A stretch of DNA of 64,000 nucleotides from Candidatus Sulfopaludibacter sp. SbA3 (GTDB lineage Bacteria > Acidobacteriota > Terriglobia > Bryobacterales > Bryobacteraceae), in NCBI GenBank assembly GCA_945890485.1, contig CAMDCN010000012.1:1-64000 (forward strand), in the 5' to 3' direction. A program made the position numbers and the translations under genes. The notes under the pieces were generated by a model. It saw only the letters and a program-made list of their open reading frames with translations. It was not told the origin of the DNA and searched no databases. Position 1 is the stretch's first letter. Each line of letters starts with the position of its first letter. This document shows, piece after piece, positions 43,430 through 52,400 of the stretch.

Positions 43430-44371
43430 TCATAACCGGATTGCAACCTTCCCCGTCACCCAGTCCGTCCACATCGCCGTCTCTCCCGTCGAAATCAATG
43501 GGGATCCGTCCAGCACTGCGTTCGCAAAATGTTCAATCAACGGGTAGTGCAGGTTCGCATGGGGCGGCAAGTCCTCCGACCCGCCCGGCCACACCACGCG
43601 GCCACTGTTCAGCGGCGTCATCTCAATCGCGCCCTCGGTTCCCACTATCCGGAACTCGTCCCGATCCACCTTGCTGTGCCACCGCGCGTCCACCACGCCG
43701 CGCACGCCTTGCGGATACTCTACGAGCACCGTCGCGTTATCTTCCACCGCATAGCGATGCACCGAGTTCGAAGTGTAGCCGGTCGCCTTCGCGGGATTGC
43801 CAAATAGAAAGTTCATCGCATCGATCCGGTGCGAGGCGATGTCATAGAGAGGCCCGCCCCCCGCGAGTTCCGGATCAAATCTCCAGTAGTCCGGCTCAAT
43901 GCCCGGAGGCACCCAGCTATGGCAAGTCGCCTGGCACAGTACGGGCTGCCCAATCGCTCCCGCCTCCACCAGCGCCTTCGCACGCTGCAGGTTCGGATAG
44001 AGCCGCCGGTAGTAAGCAACCCCGAATAGTTTCCCCGTATCCCGCGCCGCCGTTACCATGTCCCGCGCCTCGGGATAGTTCATCGCCATCGGCTTTTCGC
44101 AGAGCACATGCCGGCCCGCGTGCAGCGCCGTCACCGTCTGGGGCGCGTGCAGCGCCACGGGGGTGCCTACATAAACTGCGTTGATCTCCCTGTCGCGCAG
44201 CGCCACCTCCAGCGAAGGATAGACGTTGCATCCATAGGGCGAAGCCTTCTCCGGATGGCGCGTCACAATACCGCGCAGGGCGCTCCGCTCATGTGCCTGA
44301 ATTGCGGGCAGTACGCGCTTCGTGGTGATATCTCCCACACCAATTACCAGCCAGTTGACGGTTTTGCTCAT
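43430..44371 (-). CDS. Gfo/Idh/MocA family oxidoreductase
   Basis: NAD(P)-dependent sugar-type oxidoreductase of 313 residues. It has a Rossmann start WLVIGVGDITTKRVLPAI, the EKPMAMN motif with catalytic Lys, and DIASHRIDAMNFLFG with the conserved Asp and His. Substrate unknown; neighbours (an unknown small protein and an M24-like protein, divergently transcribed) give no pathway. Confidence 0.93.
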   Translation of the reverse strand: MSKTVNWLVIGVGDITTKRVLPAIQAHERSALRGIVTRHPEKASPYGCNVYPSLEVALRDREINAVYVGTPVALHAPQTVTALHAGRHVLCEKPMAMNYPEARDMVTAARDTGKLFGVAYYRRLYPNLQRAKALVEAGAIGQPVLCQATCHSWVPPGIEPDYWRFDPELAGGGPLYDIASHRIDAMNFLFGNPAKATGYTSNSVHRYAVEDNATVLVEYPQGVRGVVDARWHSKVDRDEFRIVGTEGAIEMTPLNSGRVVWPGGSEDLPPHANLHYPLIEHFANAVLDGSPLISTGETAMWTDWVTGKVAIRL

Positions 44372-44388
44372 GGTGCTATTGTCTCCTC

Positions 44389-44814
44389 ATGGCATCGCAT
44401 TTAGGAGTGAGCCCCAGCGACCACGTTGTGCTCGAGTGGGTCCGCACCAACGAACCCACCGGCGCGTGGCAACGCATCCTGCCCGACGCCACCGTGCAAT
44501 TCCCGTTTGAGATCCCTAAGGGCCGTTACCTGATCATCACGGACCTCGATTGGCGCTTCCAATCTGCCGACCAACTCACCCCCCAGTGTGTGACTTTGCG
44601 CCTCTACCTGACGCCCCTCAACCAATCGTCCAATCCCCTGCAAGTACACGAATCCACCACCCAGCTCGACTTCCTGGGTTGCGGCGGATCCTCGGAAGCG
44701 ATGACCACCGGCTTCGTCGTCGACGAAAGCGCGAAAGTCATCTGGGATAGCTGGCCGATAAACCGCTTCGTTACGCGCATCCTCCTCCGCGGCTACCTCA
44801 TCGATCGTTCATGA
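44389..44814 (+). CDS. Hypothetical beta-rich protein
   Basis: Protein of 141 residues, no signal peptide or membrane segment. Alternating hydrophobic strands such as TVQFPFEIPKGRYLIITDLD and VTRILLRGYLIDRS suggest a beta-sandwich. No family is recognised. Its stop overlaps the start of the M24-like gene (ATGA, 4 bp), so the two are co-translated and may work together. Confidence 0.7.
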   Translation: MASHLGVSPSDHVVLEWVRTNEPTGAWQRILPDATVQFPFEIPKGRYLIITDLDWRFQSADQLTPQCVTLRLYLTPLNQSSNPLQVHESTTQLDFLGCGGSSEAMTTGFVVDESAKVIWDSWPINRFVTRILLRGYLIDRS

Positions 44815-46151
44815 ACTGGACCCATACCCTCATCGAAACCGACTGGCCGGACACCGGCCCAGTCGAACCCCTTCCCTGGGCCGACGCCGCGGAACTCACC
44901 CCCCGACTGGCCCGCGCCCGCGCCCTCGGCTATTCGCATCTACTCGTCTACGGCGACCGCGAACACTACGCCAACCTTCTCTGGGCCACCGGCTTCGACC
45001 CTCGCTTTGAAGAAGCTCTGCTCATTCTGGGCGCCGAAGGCCCTCCCCTTCTCCTCGTTGGCAACGAGTGCATCGGGTATCTCCGCATCAGCGGGCTATA
45101 TACGGCAGGCCTCCTCCGCGGCGAAGTCTATCCGCCGTTTTCTCTGATGGATCAGCCCCGCGCTCACGGTCGCACGCTCCGCGAAATTCTCATGGCCGAA
45201 GGCCTCGCCGGTGGCGCCAAGATCGGCGTGGTCGGGTGGAAGGACTACGACGAGCCCACGCAGTCCGACCTCCCGTCCTACCTCATCGACCTCCTGCGCG
45301 AGTTCGCCCCCATCGAAAATGCAACCCGCGCTTTTACGCGCCTCCGCGCCCAAGCCTCCCCCTGGGAGATCGCCTACTTCGAAGGTTCCAACGTCGCCGC
45401 GGCCGATGCCATGCGCCGGATTCTCTTCGGCCTGCGCGAAGGCCTCACCGACCATCAAGTCGCCACCCAGGCCGGCTACAACGGCCTCCCCATGGCCTGC
45501 CACTGGACGGTGAAGACCGGCCCCACCCGCGTCAGTCTGGCCAGCGCCAGCGGGAACGTTATCCGGCAAGGTGAGTACTTTTCCGCCAACGTCAGCTACT
45601 GGGGCAGCAACTGCTGCCGCTGCGGCTGGCTCGCTTTCGATTCGAACGACGCCCCGGCCGGCTATGTCGACGAGTTCGCGGGACCCTACGTCGCCGCCAT
45701 GGCCGCCTGGTTCGAACACCTCACGCTGGGCCGCCCCGGCGGCGAGCTCTTTGACCTTATCCAAAGTCTGCTGCCGTTCGACCAATTCGGTATCTTCTTG
45801 AACCCCGGCCACCTCATCCACTTCGATGAATGGCCCGGCTCACCGATCTACGCGAGGTCGACGGAGCCCTTGACGAGCGGAATGATTATCCAATCCGACA
45901 TCATCCCCAGCTCGAAGCGCTTTTCCTCGACCCGCATGGAAGATAGCTACGCGCTCGCTGACGCGAACCTCCGCGCCGCGCTCGCTGTTCAGTACCCCGG
46001 GGTCTGGGCCCGCATCGAGCAGCGCCGCGAGTTCATGACCGGTTCGCTCGGGTTCGTTTTGCCGCCGGAGGTGCTGCCGCTCGGCGACCTCTGCGGCCTC
46101 GTACCGCCGTACCTGTTCGAACCCAACGTGTTGATCGGCGTCCGCCGTTAG
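44811..46151 (+). CDS. M24 peptidase-fold protein with degraded metal site
   Basis: Protein of 446 residues with the two-domain creatinase/prolidase layout: N-terminal domain to about 185, then pita-bread domain. Where active M24 enzymes have two Asp ligands (V-D-x-G and G-x-x-x-D), this reads SANVSYWGSNCCRCGWLAF, with Asn and no second Asp. The His region NPGHLIHFDEWP remains. The first Glu is Asp (GMIIQSDIIP) and the last Glu remains (RMEDSYAL). Aminopeptidase activity is therefore unlikely; a metal-free creatinase-like or binding role is possible. Confidence 0.8.
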   Translation: MNWTHTLIETDWPDTGPVEPLPWADAAELTPRLARARALGYSHLLVYGDREHYANLLWATGFDPRFEEALLILGAEGPPLLLVGNECIGYLRISGLYTAGLLRGEVYPPFSLMDQPRAHGRTLREILMAEGLAGGAKIGVVGWKDYDEPTQSDLPSYLIDLLREFAPIENATRAFTRLRAQASPWEIAYFEGSNVAAADAMRRILFGLREGLTDHQVATQAGYNGLPMACHWTVKTGPTRVSLASASGNVIRQGEYFSANVSYWGSNCCRCGWLAFDSNDAPAGYVDEFAGPYVAAMAAWFEHLTLGRPGGELFDLIQSLLPFDQFGIFLNPGHLIHFDEWPGSPIYARSTEPLTSGMIIQSDIIPSSKRFSSTRMEDSYALADANLRAALAVQYPGVWARIEQRREFMTGSLGFVLPPEVLPLGDLCGLVPPYLFEPNVLIGVRR

Positions 46152-47248
46152 TCGACAAACATCCGGGCCACGCGGGAGCTGATGCCACACAAAACGGCAT
46201 ACGAGATGGTTCCCGCCGTCCGGGCGATCTGCTGCGCGTCGATCTCGCCGCCCAGTAGCGTCACGGCGTCGCCCGGCTTCACACCCTCGATGCCGGTGAC
46301 GTCGATCGTTGTCACGTCCATCGAAACGGCCCCGATCACCGGGCAGACCCGGCCATTGACCAGAACCTTGCCCTTGTTCGAGAGCCGATGCGGATACCCG
46401 TCAGCATAGCCTGCCGCCAGCACGGCGATTCGTATGGGCTTGGCCGCGCGGTGGATGGCCCCATAGCCCACCGCCGCCCCGGCAGGAATATCTTTCACTT
46501 CCAGCACGCAGGTCTTCCAGGTTAACGCCGGCGTCACGTCGAGTTCCCGGTCCGGCGCCGGACCCTTGGCTGGGGAGATGTAGCCGTAGATGGCGTGTCC
46601 CGGCCGCACCATATTGCCCCAGGCTTCCCGCCGTCCGTAGGCGATCGGGATCGTACTCGACAAATGGACATAAGCCGGCCGTAGTCCACTCGCCGATAAC
46701 AGATCGAAGAAGTATTTTGTCTGCTCCTCCGTCTGGGTGGATCCATAGTCGGAAGACGAGGCGAAGTGCGTCATCAACCCCTCAAATTGCGCCGTCTTGC
46801 AGCCGCTCACGGCCTCCGCCACGGCGCCCGCTTCCGCCCGCGCACCGAGCCGCCCCATGCCGCTATCGATTTTTAAATGGAACGCCGCCGCCTGTCCGCG
46901 CCGTACCGCCAAACGCTCCAACTCGGCGATCTCACCCAGATCATGCAGCGCCGGTGTCAGCCGGTAGTCGAAGAACGCCTCGCGGCTCCCCGGCAGAAAA
47001 TCGGCCATCACCAGAATCCGGGTTTGAATTCCGGCGTCGCGCAGCGCCGCACCTTCCTGCACATTGCTGACCGCCAGCCACCGCGCCCCGGCCCGCTCAA
47101 GAGACCTCGCCACCGCCACGGCCCCATGCCGGTAGGCATCCGCCTTCACCACCGGCATTACCGAGACCTCTTGCCCTACCACCGCCCGCACCGCCCGGAA
47201 GTTCCCGGCGATGCATCCGAGCGACACTTCTAACCACGATCGGTGCAT
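46148..47248 (-). CDS. alr: Alanine racemase
   Basis: PLP enzyme of 366 residues making D-alanine for peptidoglycan. The PLP Lys is in VVKADAYRHGAVAVA (Arg replaces the usual Gly after Tyr). The catalytic Tyr is in VGYGAIHRA and MVRPGHAIYGY is present; the C-terminal domain has GRVCPVIGAVSMDVTTIDVT. It is last in the glycosyltransferase operon, overlapping the preceding gene by 19 bp, which ties it to envelope synthesis. Confidence 0.95.
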   Translation of the reverse strand: MHRSWLEVSLGCIAGNFRAVRAVVGQEVSVMPVVKADAYRHGAVAVARSLERAGARWLAVSNVQEGAALRDAGIQTRILVMADFLPGSREAFFDYRLTPALHDLGEIAELERLAVRRGQAAAFHLKIDSGMGRLGARAEAGAVAEAVSGCKTAQFEGLMTHFASSSDYGSTQTEEQTKYFFDLLSASGLRPAYVHLSSTIPIAYGRREAWGNMVRPGHAIYGYISPAKGPAPDRELDVTPALTWKTCVLEVKDIPAGAAVGYGAIHRAAKPIRIAVLAAGYADGYPHRLSNKGKVLVNGRVCPVIGAVSMDVTTIDVTGIEGVKPGDAVTLLGGEIDAQQIARTAGTISYAVLCGISSRVARMFVD

Positions 47249-48318
47249 AACTCCTCAAATAGCGCCACATAGGCGTCGGTCACAGCGTCCCAACTATACC
47301 GCTCCTGCACCCGGCTCACGGCCGCCGCACGCAGCCGCTCCCGCTCCGCTTCCGGTAGGGACAGTACTTGACGCAGCACCTCCGGCAGGTTCGCCGCCGT
47401 GAATGGCAGCCCCACTCCGCCGGCGACTTCACGGTTCTCTTCAGTATCGAGGTACAGCACCAGCGCGCCCCGGCCCATGGCTTCGATCAGCGCCGGATGG
47501 GTCCCGCCCACCTCCGTTGCATGGATGTAGGCGTAGCAAAACGAACCCAATTCTTTGTATCCCTGTCCGTAGATCGCTCCCGGAATCACGATGCGCGGGT
47601 CGCGCGTCTCCCGCACCCGGGCGATGTAGTCGTCCGAGTACGGCGCATCACCAATCAACGCCAACCGCCGGTCGGTCGCCACCTGCTCAAACGCCTCCCG
47701 CACGAGCAGAGCGTTGTTCTCCGGCTCCATCCGGCTGACGTAGAGAAAGTATCCCTCCGGTTCCAGGCCCAACTCATCCAGGGCCACCCGTGTCGTCAGC
47801 TTGCCCATCTCGGCGCCGTAGGCGATGAAGGTCGTCTCGGAGTTGTACTCCTGGCGATAGTATTCGCGGATCGCGAGCGCATCGGAAACCGCGCGGTTTG
47901 GGCAGAACGTCGCCAGCCACTCCGACAGGCGGTACCACGCCTTCGCCAGCCGGTTCCACTTCTTCCGCTTCCGTTCTAGGCCGTCAACATTCAAGGCCAC
48001 CCGCGTGCCAACTACCCGCGGCATCCAGCAGAACACCGCGTTGGCCGCATTGCAGTACAACGCGACATCCTGCCGTTGGCCCAACAAATGAAATGTCGAT
48101 AGCGCCGTATGCACTATCGTTTCCAGATACTTATGCCGGATGGTAGGGAGTGTGCACAGGCGCATTCCCAAAAAGTGGGTGCCCGAGTGCCGATCCCGGC
48201 AGTAGACGAGCACTTCGTGCCCCCGCTCCACCAGACGCTGCCCCAACTCCTCCGCAAACGTCTCAAACCCTCCGTAGTTGGCCGGAACGCCGCGCGTGCC
48301 AACAATCGCAATGCGCAT
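47230..48318 (-). CDS. DUF1972 / GT4 glycosyltransferase
   Basis: Protein of 362 residues. The N-terminal DUF1972 region begins IAIVGTRGVPANYGGFETFA, the hallmark of this rhamnosyltransferase-like group. The C-terminal GT4 domain contains YFLYVSRMEPENNALLVREA and THPALIEAMGRGALVLYLDT with the donor-binding Glu. Likely adds a sugar to a surface polysaccharide precursor at the inner membrane. It is the fifth glycosyltransferase of the operon. Confidence 0.93.
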   Translation of the reverse strand: MRIAIVGTRGVPANYGGFETFAEELGQRLVERGHEVLVYCRDRHSGTHFLGMRLCTLPTIRHKYLETIVHTALSTFHLLGQRQDVALYCNAANAVFCWMPRVVGTRVALNVDGLERKRKKWNRLAKAWYRLSEWLATFCPNRAVSDALAIREYYRQEYNSETTFIAYGAEMGKLTTRVALDELGLEPEGYFLYVSRMEPENNALLVREAFEQVATDRRLALIGDAPYSDDYIARVRETRDPRIVIPGAIYGQGYKELGSFCYAYIHATEVGGTHPALIEAMGRGALVLYLDTEENREVAGGVGLPFTAANLPEVLRQVLSLPEAERERLRAAAVSRVQERYSWDAVTDAYVALFEELCTDRG

Positions 48319-48321
48319 CGG

Positions 48322-49374
48322 CTATCCGCGGGCTGTTTTTAACCGGGACTGCACTCGAGCCGCCGTCGGCTTCGGCGCCGGGCGGGAAGTGGGTTCCTTT
48401 TGGAACCAGCTTGCCATGTACTCATCGGTCACCCGGCGACGGCGCATGATCACTTCCCGCTTCGCCCAGACGCGCTTCCAGGTCTTCACAATTGCGGGGA
48501 AGGCCTTCAGGGACGAGGTTTCGCGGGTGAAACAACAGGCGATCACTACGGCGTCGCGAACGGTGATCCAGAACCAGTGCCGTTTGTACAAATCAGCGGT
48601 CATGTTCTTGATTCGCATCAGGAACCGATTCTTTACCGAATGCATGTTGATCTCGGCCGGCAGAGCCCGCCGGTTACCCGGCAGCACGTTGCGAACGTGA
48701 TAGGCTTTCGGATTCGGCGTGTAGAGGCAGCGCCATCCTAACAACTGGGCGCGCCAGGCAACGTCAGCGTCTTCGCGGTAGACGAAAAAGTCGGAATCGA
48801 AGAATTCGCCGTCAATCGAGATGTCGTCGATCATCTCCCGGCGATAGAGTGCGGCGGCGGCCGTGGCTCCAAAAACGTACTCAAAATTTGAGTACTCGCC
48901 GTTGTCCACTTCCTGGCTGCCCCGGTCCAAATGCCGCAACATCGGGGTGAAATAGATGCCGGTGGAATCGACGCGAGGTTTGTCGGGCAGGTCGAAACTG
49001 GCGCTGATGGTCAGCAACTTTCCGCAAACGGCGCCAATCCGAGGATGCAGATAGCCAGCCTCCACCAACTGCGAAATAAAGTTCGTCAGCAGCAGCACAT
49101 CGGGATTCAGGGTTAAAACCCACTCGCCCCGGCTCGCCTGGATGGCCTGGTTCTGGGCGGCGGCAAAGCCTGTATTTTCATCGTTATAGAAAACACGGCA
49201 ACGGCCGTCGAACTGTTCGAGAATGTCGATGGTCCCGTCGGTGGAGTTGTTGTCCACGACAATCACTTCCAGGCTCGGGTACTTCTGTGTCAACACAGAC
49301 TCCAGGCAACGCTTGATAAATCGGCCGCTGTTGTAGGTGACGATGGTGACGGAGACCAGTTCGGGTTGAGCCAT
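48322..49374 (-). CDS. GT2 glycosyltransferase
   Basis: Protein of 350 residues with GT-A fold motifs: VTIVTYNSGRFIKRCLESVL at the start, VIVVDNNSTDGT, the DxD-like LTLNPDVLLL, and the acceptor-side DSDFFVYREDADVAWRAQLL. The C-terminus is basic and may touch the membrane. It belongs to the polysaccharide operon, 9 bp after the preceding gene. Confidence 0.92.
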   Translation of the reverse strand: MAQPELVSVTIVTYNSGRFIKRCLESVLTQKYPSLEVIVVDNNSTDGTIDILEQFDGRCRVFYNDENTGFAAAQNQAIQASRGEWVLTLNPDVLLLTNFISQLVEAGYLHPRIGAVCGKLLTISASFDLPDKPRVDSTGIYFTPMLRHLDRGSQEVDNGEYSNFEYVFGATAAAALYRREMIDDISIDGEFFDSDFFVYREDADVAWRAQLLGWRCLYTPNPKAYHVRNVLPGNRRALPAEINMHSVKNRFLMRIKNMTADLYKRHWFWITVRDAVVIACCFTRETSSLKAFPAIVKTWKRVWAKREVIMRRRRVTDEYMASWFQKEPTSRPAPKPTAARVQSRLKTARG

Positions 49375-49383
49375 GTAGGTTGT

Positions 49384-50295
49384 CTAGTGGTTCTTTAAAT
49401 TCCCAAAAACTACACAACGGGCGGAGAGTCGTATGGAATCAAGGTGTGCGCCGCATACCGGCCAGCCCCGCAGCAGGAAAATCCCCAAGATACATCTTGC
49501 TGCCAGGCCAAGTAGTACGCATCCCGCGACGAGCCGCCTGGTAACCGGCCCGAAATGCTGAACAACGTACCTAAGCAGGCTACCATACCAGAATCGAATC
49601 CGGGACGAGTCAGCCAGCTTTTGAACCGAGTGGCCCCCCGTGTGAGCGGCCCGGACAGCCGGTTCCAGGACGATAGTTCCGCCCAGAGCGAGCAAGCGCT
49701 TGGCAAAGTCGACATCTTCAAACCAGACTGGAAAAAATCGCTCATCGAAACCGCCTAATTCCTCCCAATCATCCCGCCGGAACAGAAACAACGCCCCGGC
49801 CGGTTGCTCCACGGATTGCCGTTTGTTTAGTTCGACATCCACGCACCGATAAGCCCGGTTTACGGGGTTGTTCGGCCATAGGTGATTTATTCCCAGCACT
49901 TCGAATGCCAAGGCCGCAGCGGTCGGTAAACGCCTGATACTAAAACCCTTCTGGGGAAGTCCGTCGGCCTCCACCAGCAGTCCGGCGGCGGCAGTGTGTC
50001 GGTTAGCAACACTGATGTCACAGAGCGGTTCTACGCCGGTCAGCAGCCGGGCGTCCGGATTCAGCAACAGCGTCAACGGCGCCGTATGCGCCCGCACCCC
50101 CTGATTCACTGCCGCAGCGAACCCCCGATTGGCTTCGTTTCGTAATATCGTCACCCCGGCCGGGAAGATTGTCCCGTCGGTGGAAGCGTTGTCTACAATC
50201 ACTACCGGCACGCCAAACTGCTGGCAGGAGGCCACGGCCTCGGCTAGATGCGCCCCGGAGTTGTACGTAACGATTACGGCGGTAACACGGCTCAT
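49384..50295 (-). CDS. GT2 glycosyltransferase
   Basis: Protein of 303 residues from the ATG at 50293-50295, which overlaps the upstream stop by 4 bp (an 8-residue longer start is possible). Motifs: AVIVTYNSGAHLAEAVASC, VVIVDNASTDGTI, LTLLLNPDARLL and FPVWFEDVDFAKRLLALG. A hydrophobic segment near residue 265 may anchor it. Part of the polysaccharide operon. Confidence 0.9.
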   Translation of the reverse strand: MSRVTAVIVTYNSGAHLAEAVASCQQFGVPVVIVDNASTDGTIFPAGVTILRNEANRGFAAAVNQGVRAHTAPLTLLLNPDARLLTGVEPLCDISVANRHTAAAGLLVEADGLPQKGFSIRRLPTAAALAFEVLGINHLWPNNPVNRAYRCVDVELNKRQSVEQPAGALFLFRRDDWEELGGFDERFFPVWFEDVDFAKRLLALGGTIVLEPAVRAAHTGGHSVQKLADSSRIRFWYGSLLRYVVQHFGPVTRRLVAGCVLLGLAARCILGIFLLRGWPVCGAHLDSIRLSARCVVFGNLKNH

Positions 50296-51176
50296 GGCCG
50301 CACCAGCCGGAAGTACCACTGCCAGAACGTATCAAAGCCGGTCTCCCGCTGCAGTGCTTCGATCAGTTCGTCATCAAGTGGCAAAGGCCCGGCATGTTCC
50401 ACGGGGAACACGGGGAACATCGCACGTTGCCCGTGGCGGCGCGCCAGATGCTTCCACAAAAACTGGGCCACTGCCACCGCCCACCTGTGTCTTTTCCCCC
50501 AATGCTTGGCGACCAAACGCGCGTGGTTGGTCGAAAGCTGGCGGACTGAAAACTCGCTCCAGGCTCCGGACGTCGCGCTCCCTTCGTGGACCCCGGTGGC
50601 GGCAGGTACGTAACGGCCGCTCAGGCCGGCAAGCCGGCACCGTACGCCAAACTCGACGTCTTCGTAATAGGTCCCAAAGGATTCATCCAGGTAGCCGACC
50701 TTCTCCCGCAACTCGGTCCGTAGCAGGACCGCGGTGAACGAGGCCATCGAAATTTCCCGCGGCACGTCCCAAGGTCCCCCATCCGGCCGTCCATTCCCCG
50801 CCCGCCAAGCGAACCCGCCCCGGCTCAACAGATCGAATGTTCCATCAATTCGACCATTCGGCATGTACAGTTTGCCGGTCGCAAACCACCCTCCGGCCGT
50901 CAGCAACTGCTCCAACCACGCCGGATCCAGCCGAACGTCGTTATTGATGACGGCGACATGCGTCGTCTTTGCCGCCCGCCACCCGGCGTTTACCGCCGCG
51001 GCAAAGCCGCGATTCTCTGGGAACCGGATGACGTCTTCCCCTGCGTATGGCTCCGCGGATCCGTCGTCCACCACTAAAATCCGGTCGAAGGGCACCGTCT
51101 GCGCCCGCAACCCCGCCACGCATTGCCGGGTCAACTCCGCCCGGTTCCACATGGGAATGATGGCGGTCACGCTCAC
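50292..51176 (-). CDS. GT2 glycosyltransferase
   Basis: Protein of 294 residues with SVTAIIPMWNRAELTRQCVA, ILVVDDGSAEP, the nucleotide-sugar segment HVAVINNDVRLDPAWLEQLL and GTYYEDVEFGVRCRLAGLSG. It overlaps both neighbours by 4 bp. Specificity is not predictable. Confidence 0.92.
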   Translation of the reverse strand: MSVTAIIPMWNRAELTRQCVAGLRAQTVPFDRILVVDDGSAEPYAGEDVIRFPENRGFAAAVNAGWRAAKTTHVAVINNDVRLDPAWLEQLLTAGGWFATGKLYMPNGRIDGTFDLLSRGGFAWRAGNGRPDGGPWDVPREISMASFTAVLLRTELREKVGYLDESFGTYYEDVEFGVRCRLAGLSGRYVPAATGVHEGSATSGAWSEFSVRQLSTNHARLVAKHWGKRHRWAVAVAQFLWKHLARRHGQRAMFPVFPVEHAGPLPLDDELIEALQRETGFDTFWQWYFRLVRP

Positions 51177-51844
51177 GAGAATCGTTTCTTTACCAGGAAC
51201 CAGAGGTTGTAGAAGCCATCGCGCCAGGGGTTCAGCTTGATCTCGCCCAGCCGCGATGAGTACTGAATGGAGATCTCGTTGAACCGAACGTCCGACCGCT
51301 TCAACGCCTCGATCTTGATCTCTTCACTGAACGCCATGCCGTCCGAGGTCAGCTTCATGCCGTCCAGAATCGACCGGCGGAACACCCACATGCCGCTCTG
51401 CGAATCCCGCACCCAGCGGAAGTAGAGCAGACTCATCGCCACGGAAAGCACGAAGTTCCCGAACTTGTGTTTGAAGCTCATCGCCTGGCGGTCCCGGACG
51501 GGGAACCGGCTCGCGTTCAGGAAGTCGGCCTCCAGGTGCAAGAAAGCTTCAAGAAGATAGGAGATCGCGTCCGGCGGGTAGCTGTGGTCGCCATCGAGGG
51601 TGATGATGACATCGCCGGTCGCGACCGAGAAGCCCTTTTTATAGGCGCGTCCGTAGCCGCGAACATGCTCCCGGATCACCCGCGCGCCGAGCGATTCGGC
51701 GACGTCGGCGGTGCGGTCGGTCGAATTGTTATCGACGACGATCACCTCATCCACAAATTCCGGCATGCGCCGCAACACTTTTTCGATTCCCTGCTCTTCA
51801 TTGAGACAAGGGATGATAACCGTGATCCGAAGTCCTTTGTACAA
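51173..51844 (-). CDS. GT2 glycosyltransferase, dolichol-phosphate-mannose-synthase-like
   Basis: Protein of 223 residues and first gene of the operon. Motifs are ITVIIPCLNEEQGIEKVLRR, DEVIVVDNNSTDRTADVAES, the DxD segment IITLDGDHSYPPDAISYLLE and SQSGMWVFRRSIL. This is the class that loads a sugar on a polyprenyl phosphate, so it may start chain assembly or supply a lipid-linked donor. The gene is divergent from the secreted hypothetical at 51867. Confidence 0.92.
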   Translation of the reverse strand: MYKGLRITVIIPCLNEEQGIEKVLRRMPEFVDEVIVVDNNSTDRTADVAESLGARVIREHVRGYGRAYKKGFSVATGDVIITLDGDHSYPPDAISYLLEAFLHLEADFLNASRFPVRDRQAMSFKHKFGNFVLSVAMSLLYFRWVRDSQSGMWVFRRSILDGMKLTSDGMAFSEEIKIEALKRSDVRFNEISIQYSSRLGEIKLNPWRDGFYNLWFLVKKRFS

Positions 51845-51866
51845 ACTCTGAAGGTATCATGAAGGC

Positions 51867-52400
51867 ATGAAGTTCCTCCTGGTGTTGTTCTCCGCGTTGA
51901 GCCTGTGGGCGGCCGATCCGGCTGTCCGGGAGGTGAAGGCCGTCTACCTGCTCCCGATGACCAACGGCCTCGACCAGTACCTGGCCAGCCACCTCACGAA
52001 GGCCGGTGTCGTCCAAGTCGTCACCGATCCGTTGAAGGCCGACGCTGTTTTTACCGACCGTGTGGGCGAAGCCTTTGAACGCAAGCTCGCCGATCTTTAC
52101 GCCCCGAAGCCGGTGCCGAAGGTGGAGGCGCCTGAAGTAGACGAGAAGGACAAGAAGAAGAAGGCCAAGCCGGCTTCGCCCGCCGATATGAAAGAGAACG
52201 AGTCGGTGCTCGCGGCCCGCGTCGGCAGTAGCTCCTGGGGCCGGGGCCGCGGCAATATCTTCTTGGTACAACGCTCCACCGGCAATGTGATCTGGTCGAC
52301 CATGGGCAGGCCGAAAGACTCCTCGGCCCCCAATGTAGCTAAGGTCGCCGGCAAGATTGCGGACGAACTGAAGCGCGATCGGACCGATCCGAAGCCTTAA
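51867..52400 (+). CDS. Secreted hypothetical protein
   Basis: Protein of 177 residues with a signal peptide (MKFLLVLFSALSLWAAD). A folded part (YLLPMTNGLDQYLASHLTKA, DAVFTDRVGEAFERKLADLY) is followed by a Lys-rich linker and a second part with GNIFLVQRSTGNVIWSTMG. The look is of a periplasmic protein that compares or stores state, but no family is recognised. It converges on the S9 peptidase with no gap: the two stops are adjacent. Confidence 0.75.
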   Translation: MKFLLVLFSALSLWAADPAVREVKAVYLLPMTNGLDQYLASHLTKAGVVQVVTDPLKADAVFTDRVGEAFERKLADLYAPKPVPKVEAPEVDEKDKKKKAKPASPADMKENESVLAARVGSSSWGRGRGNIFLVQRSTGNVIWSTMGRPKDSSAPNVAKVAGKIADELKRDRTDPKP

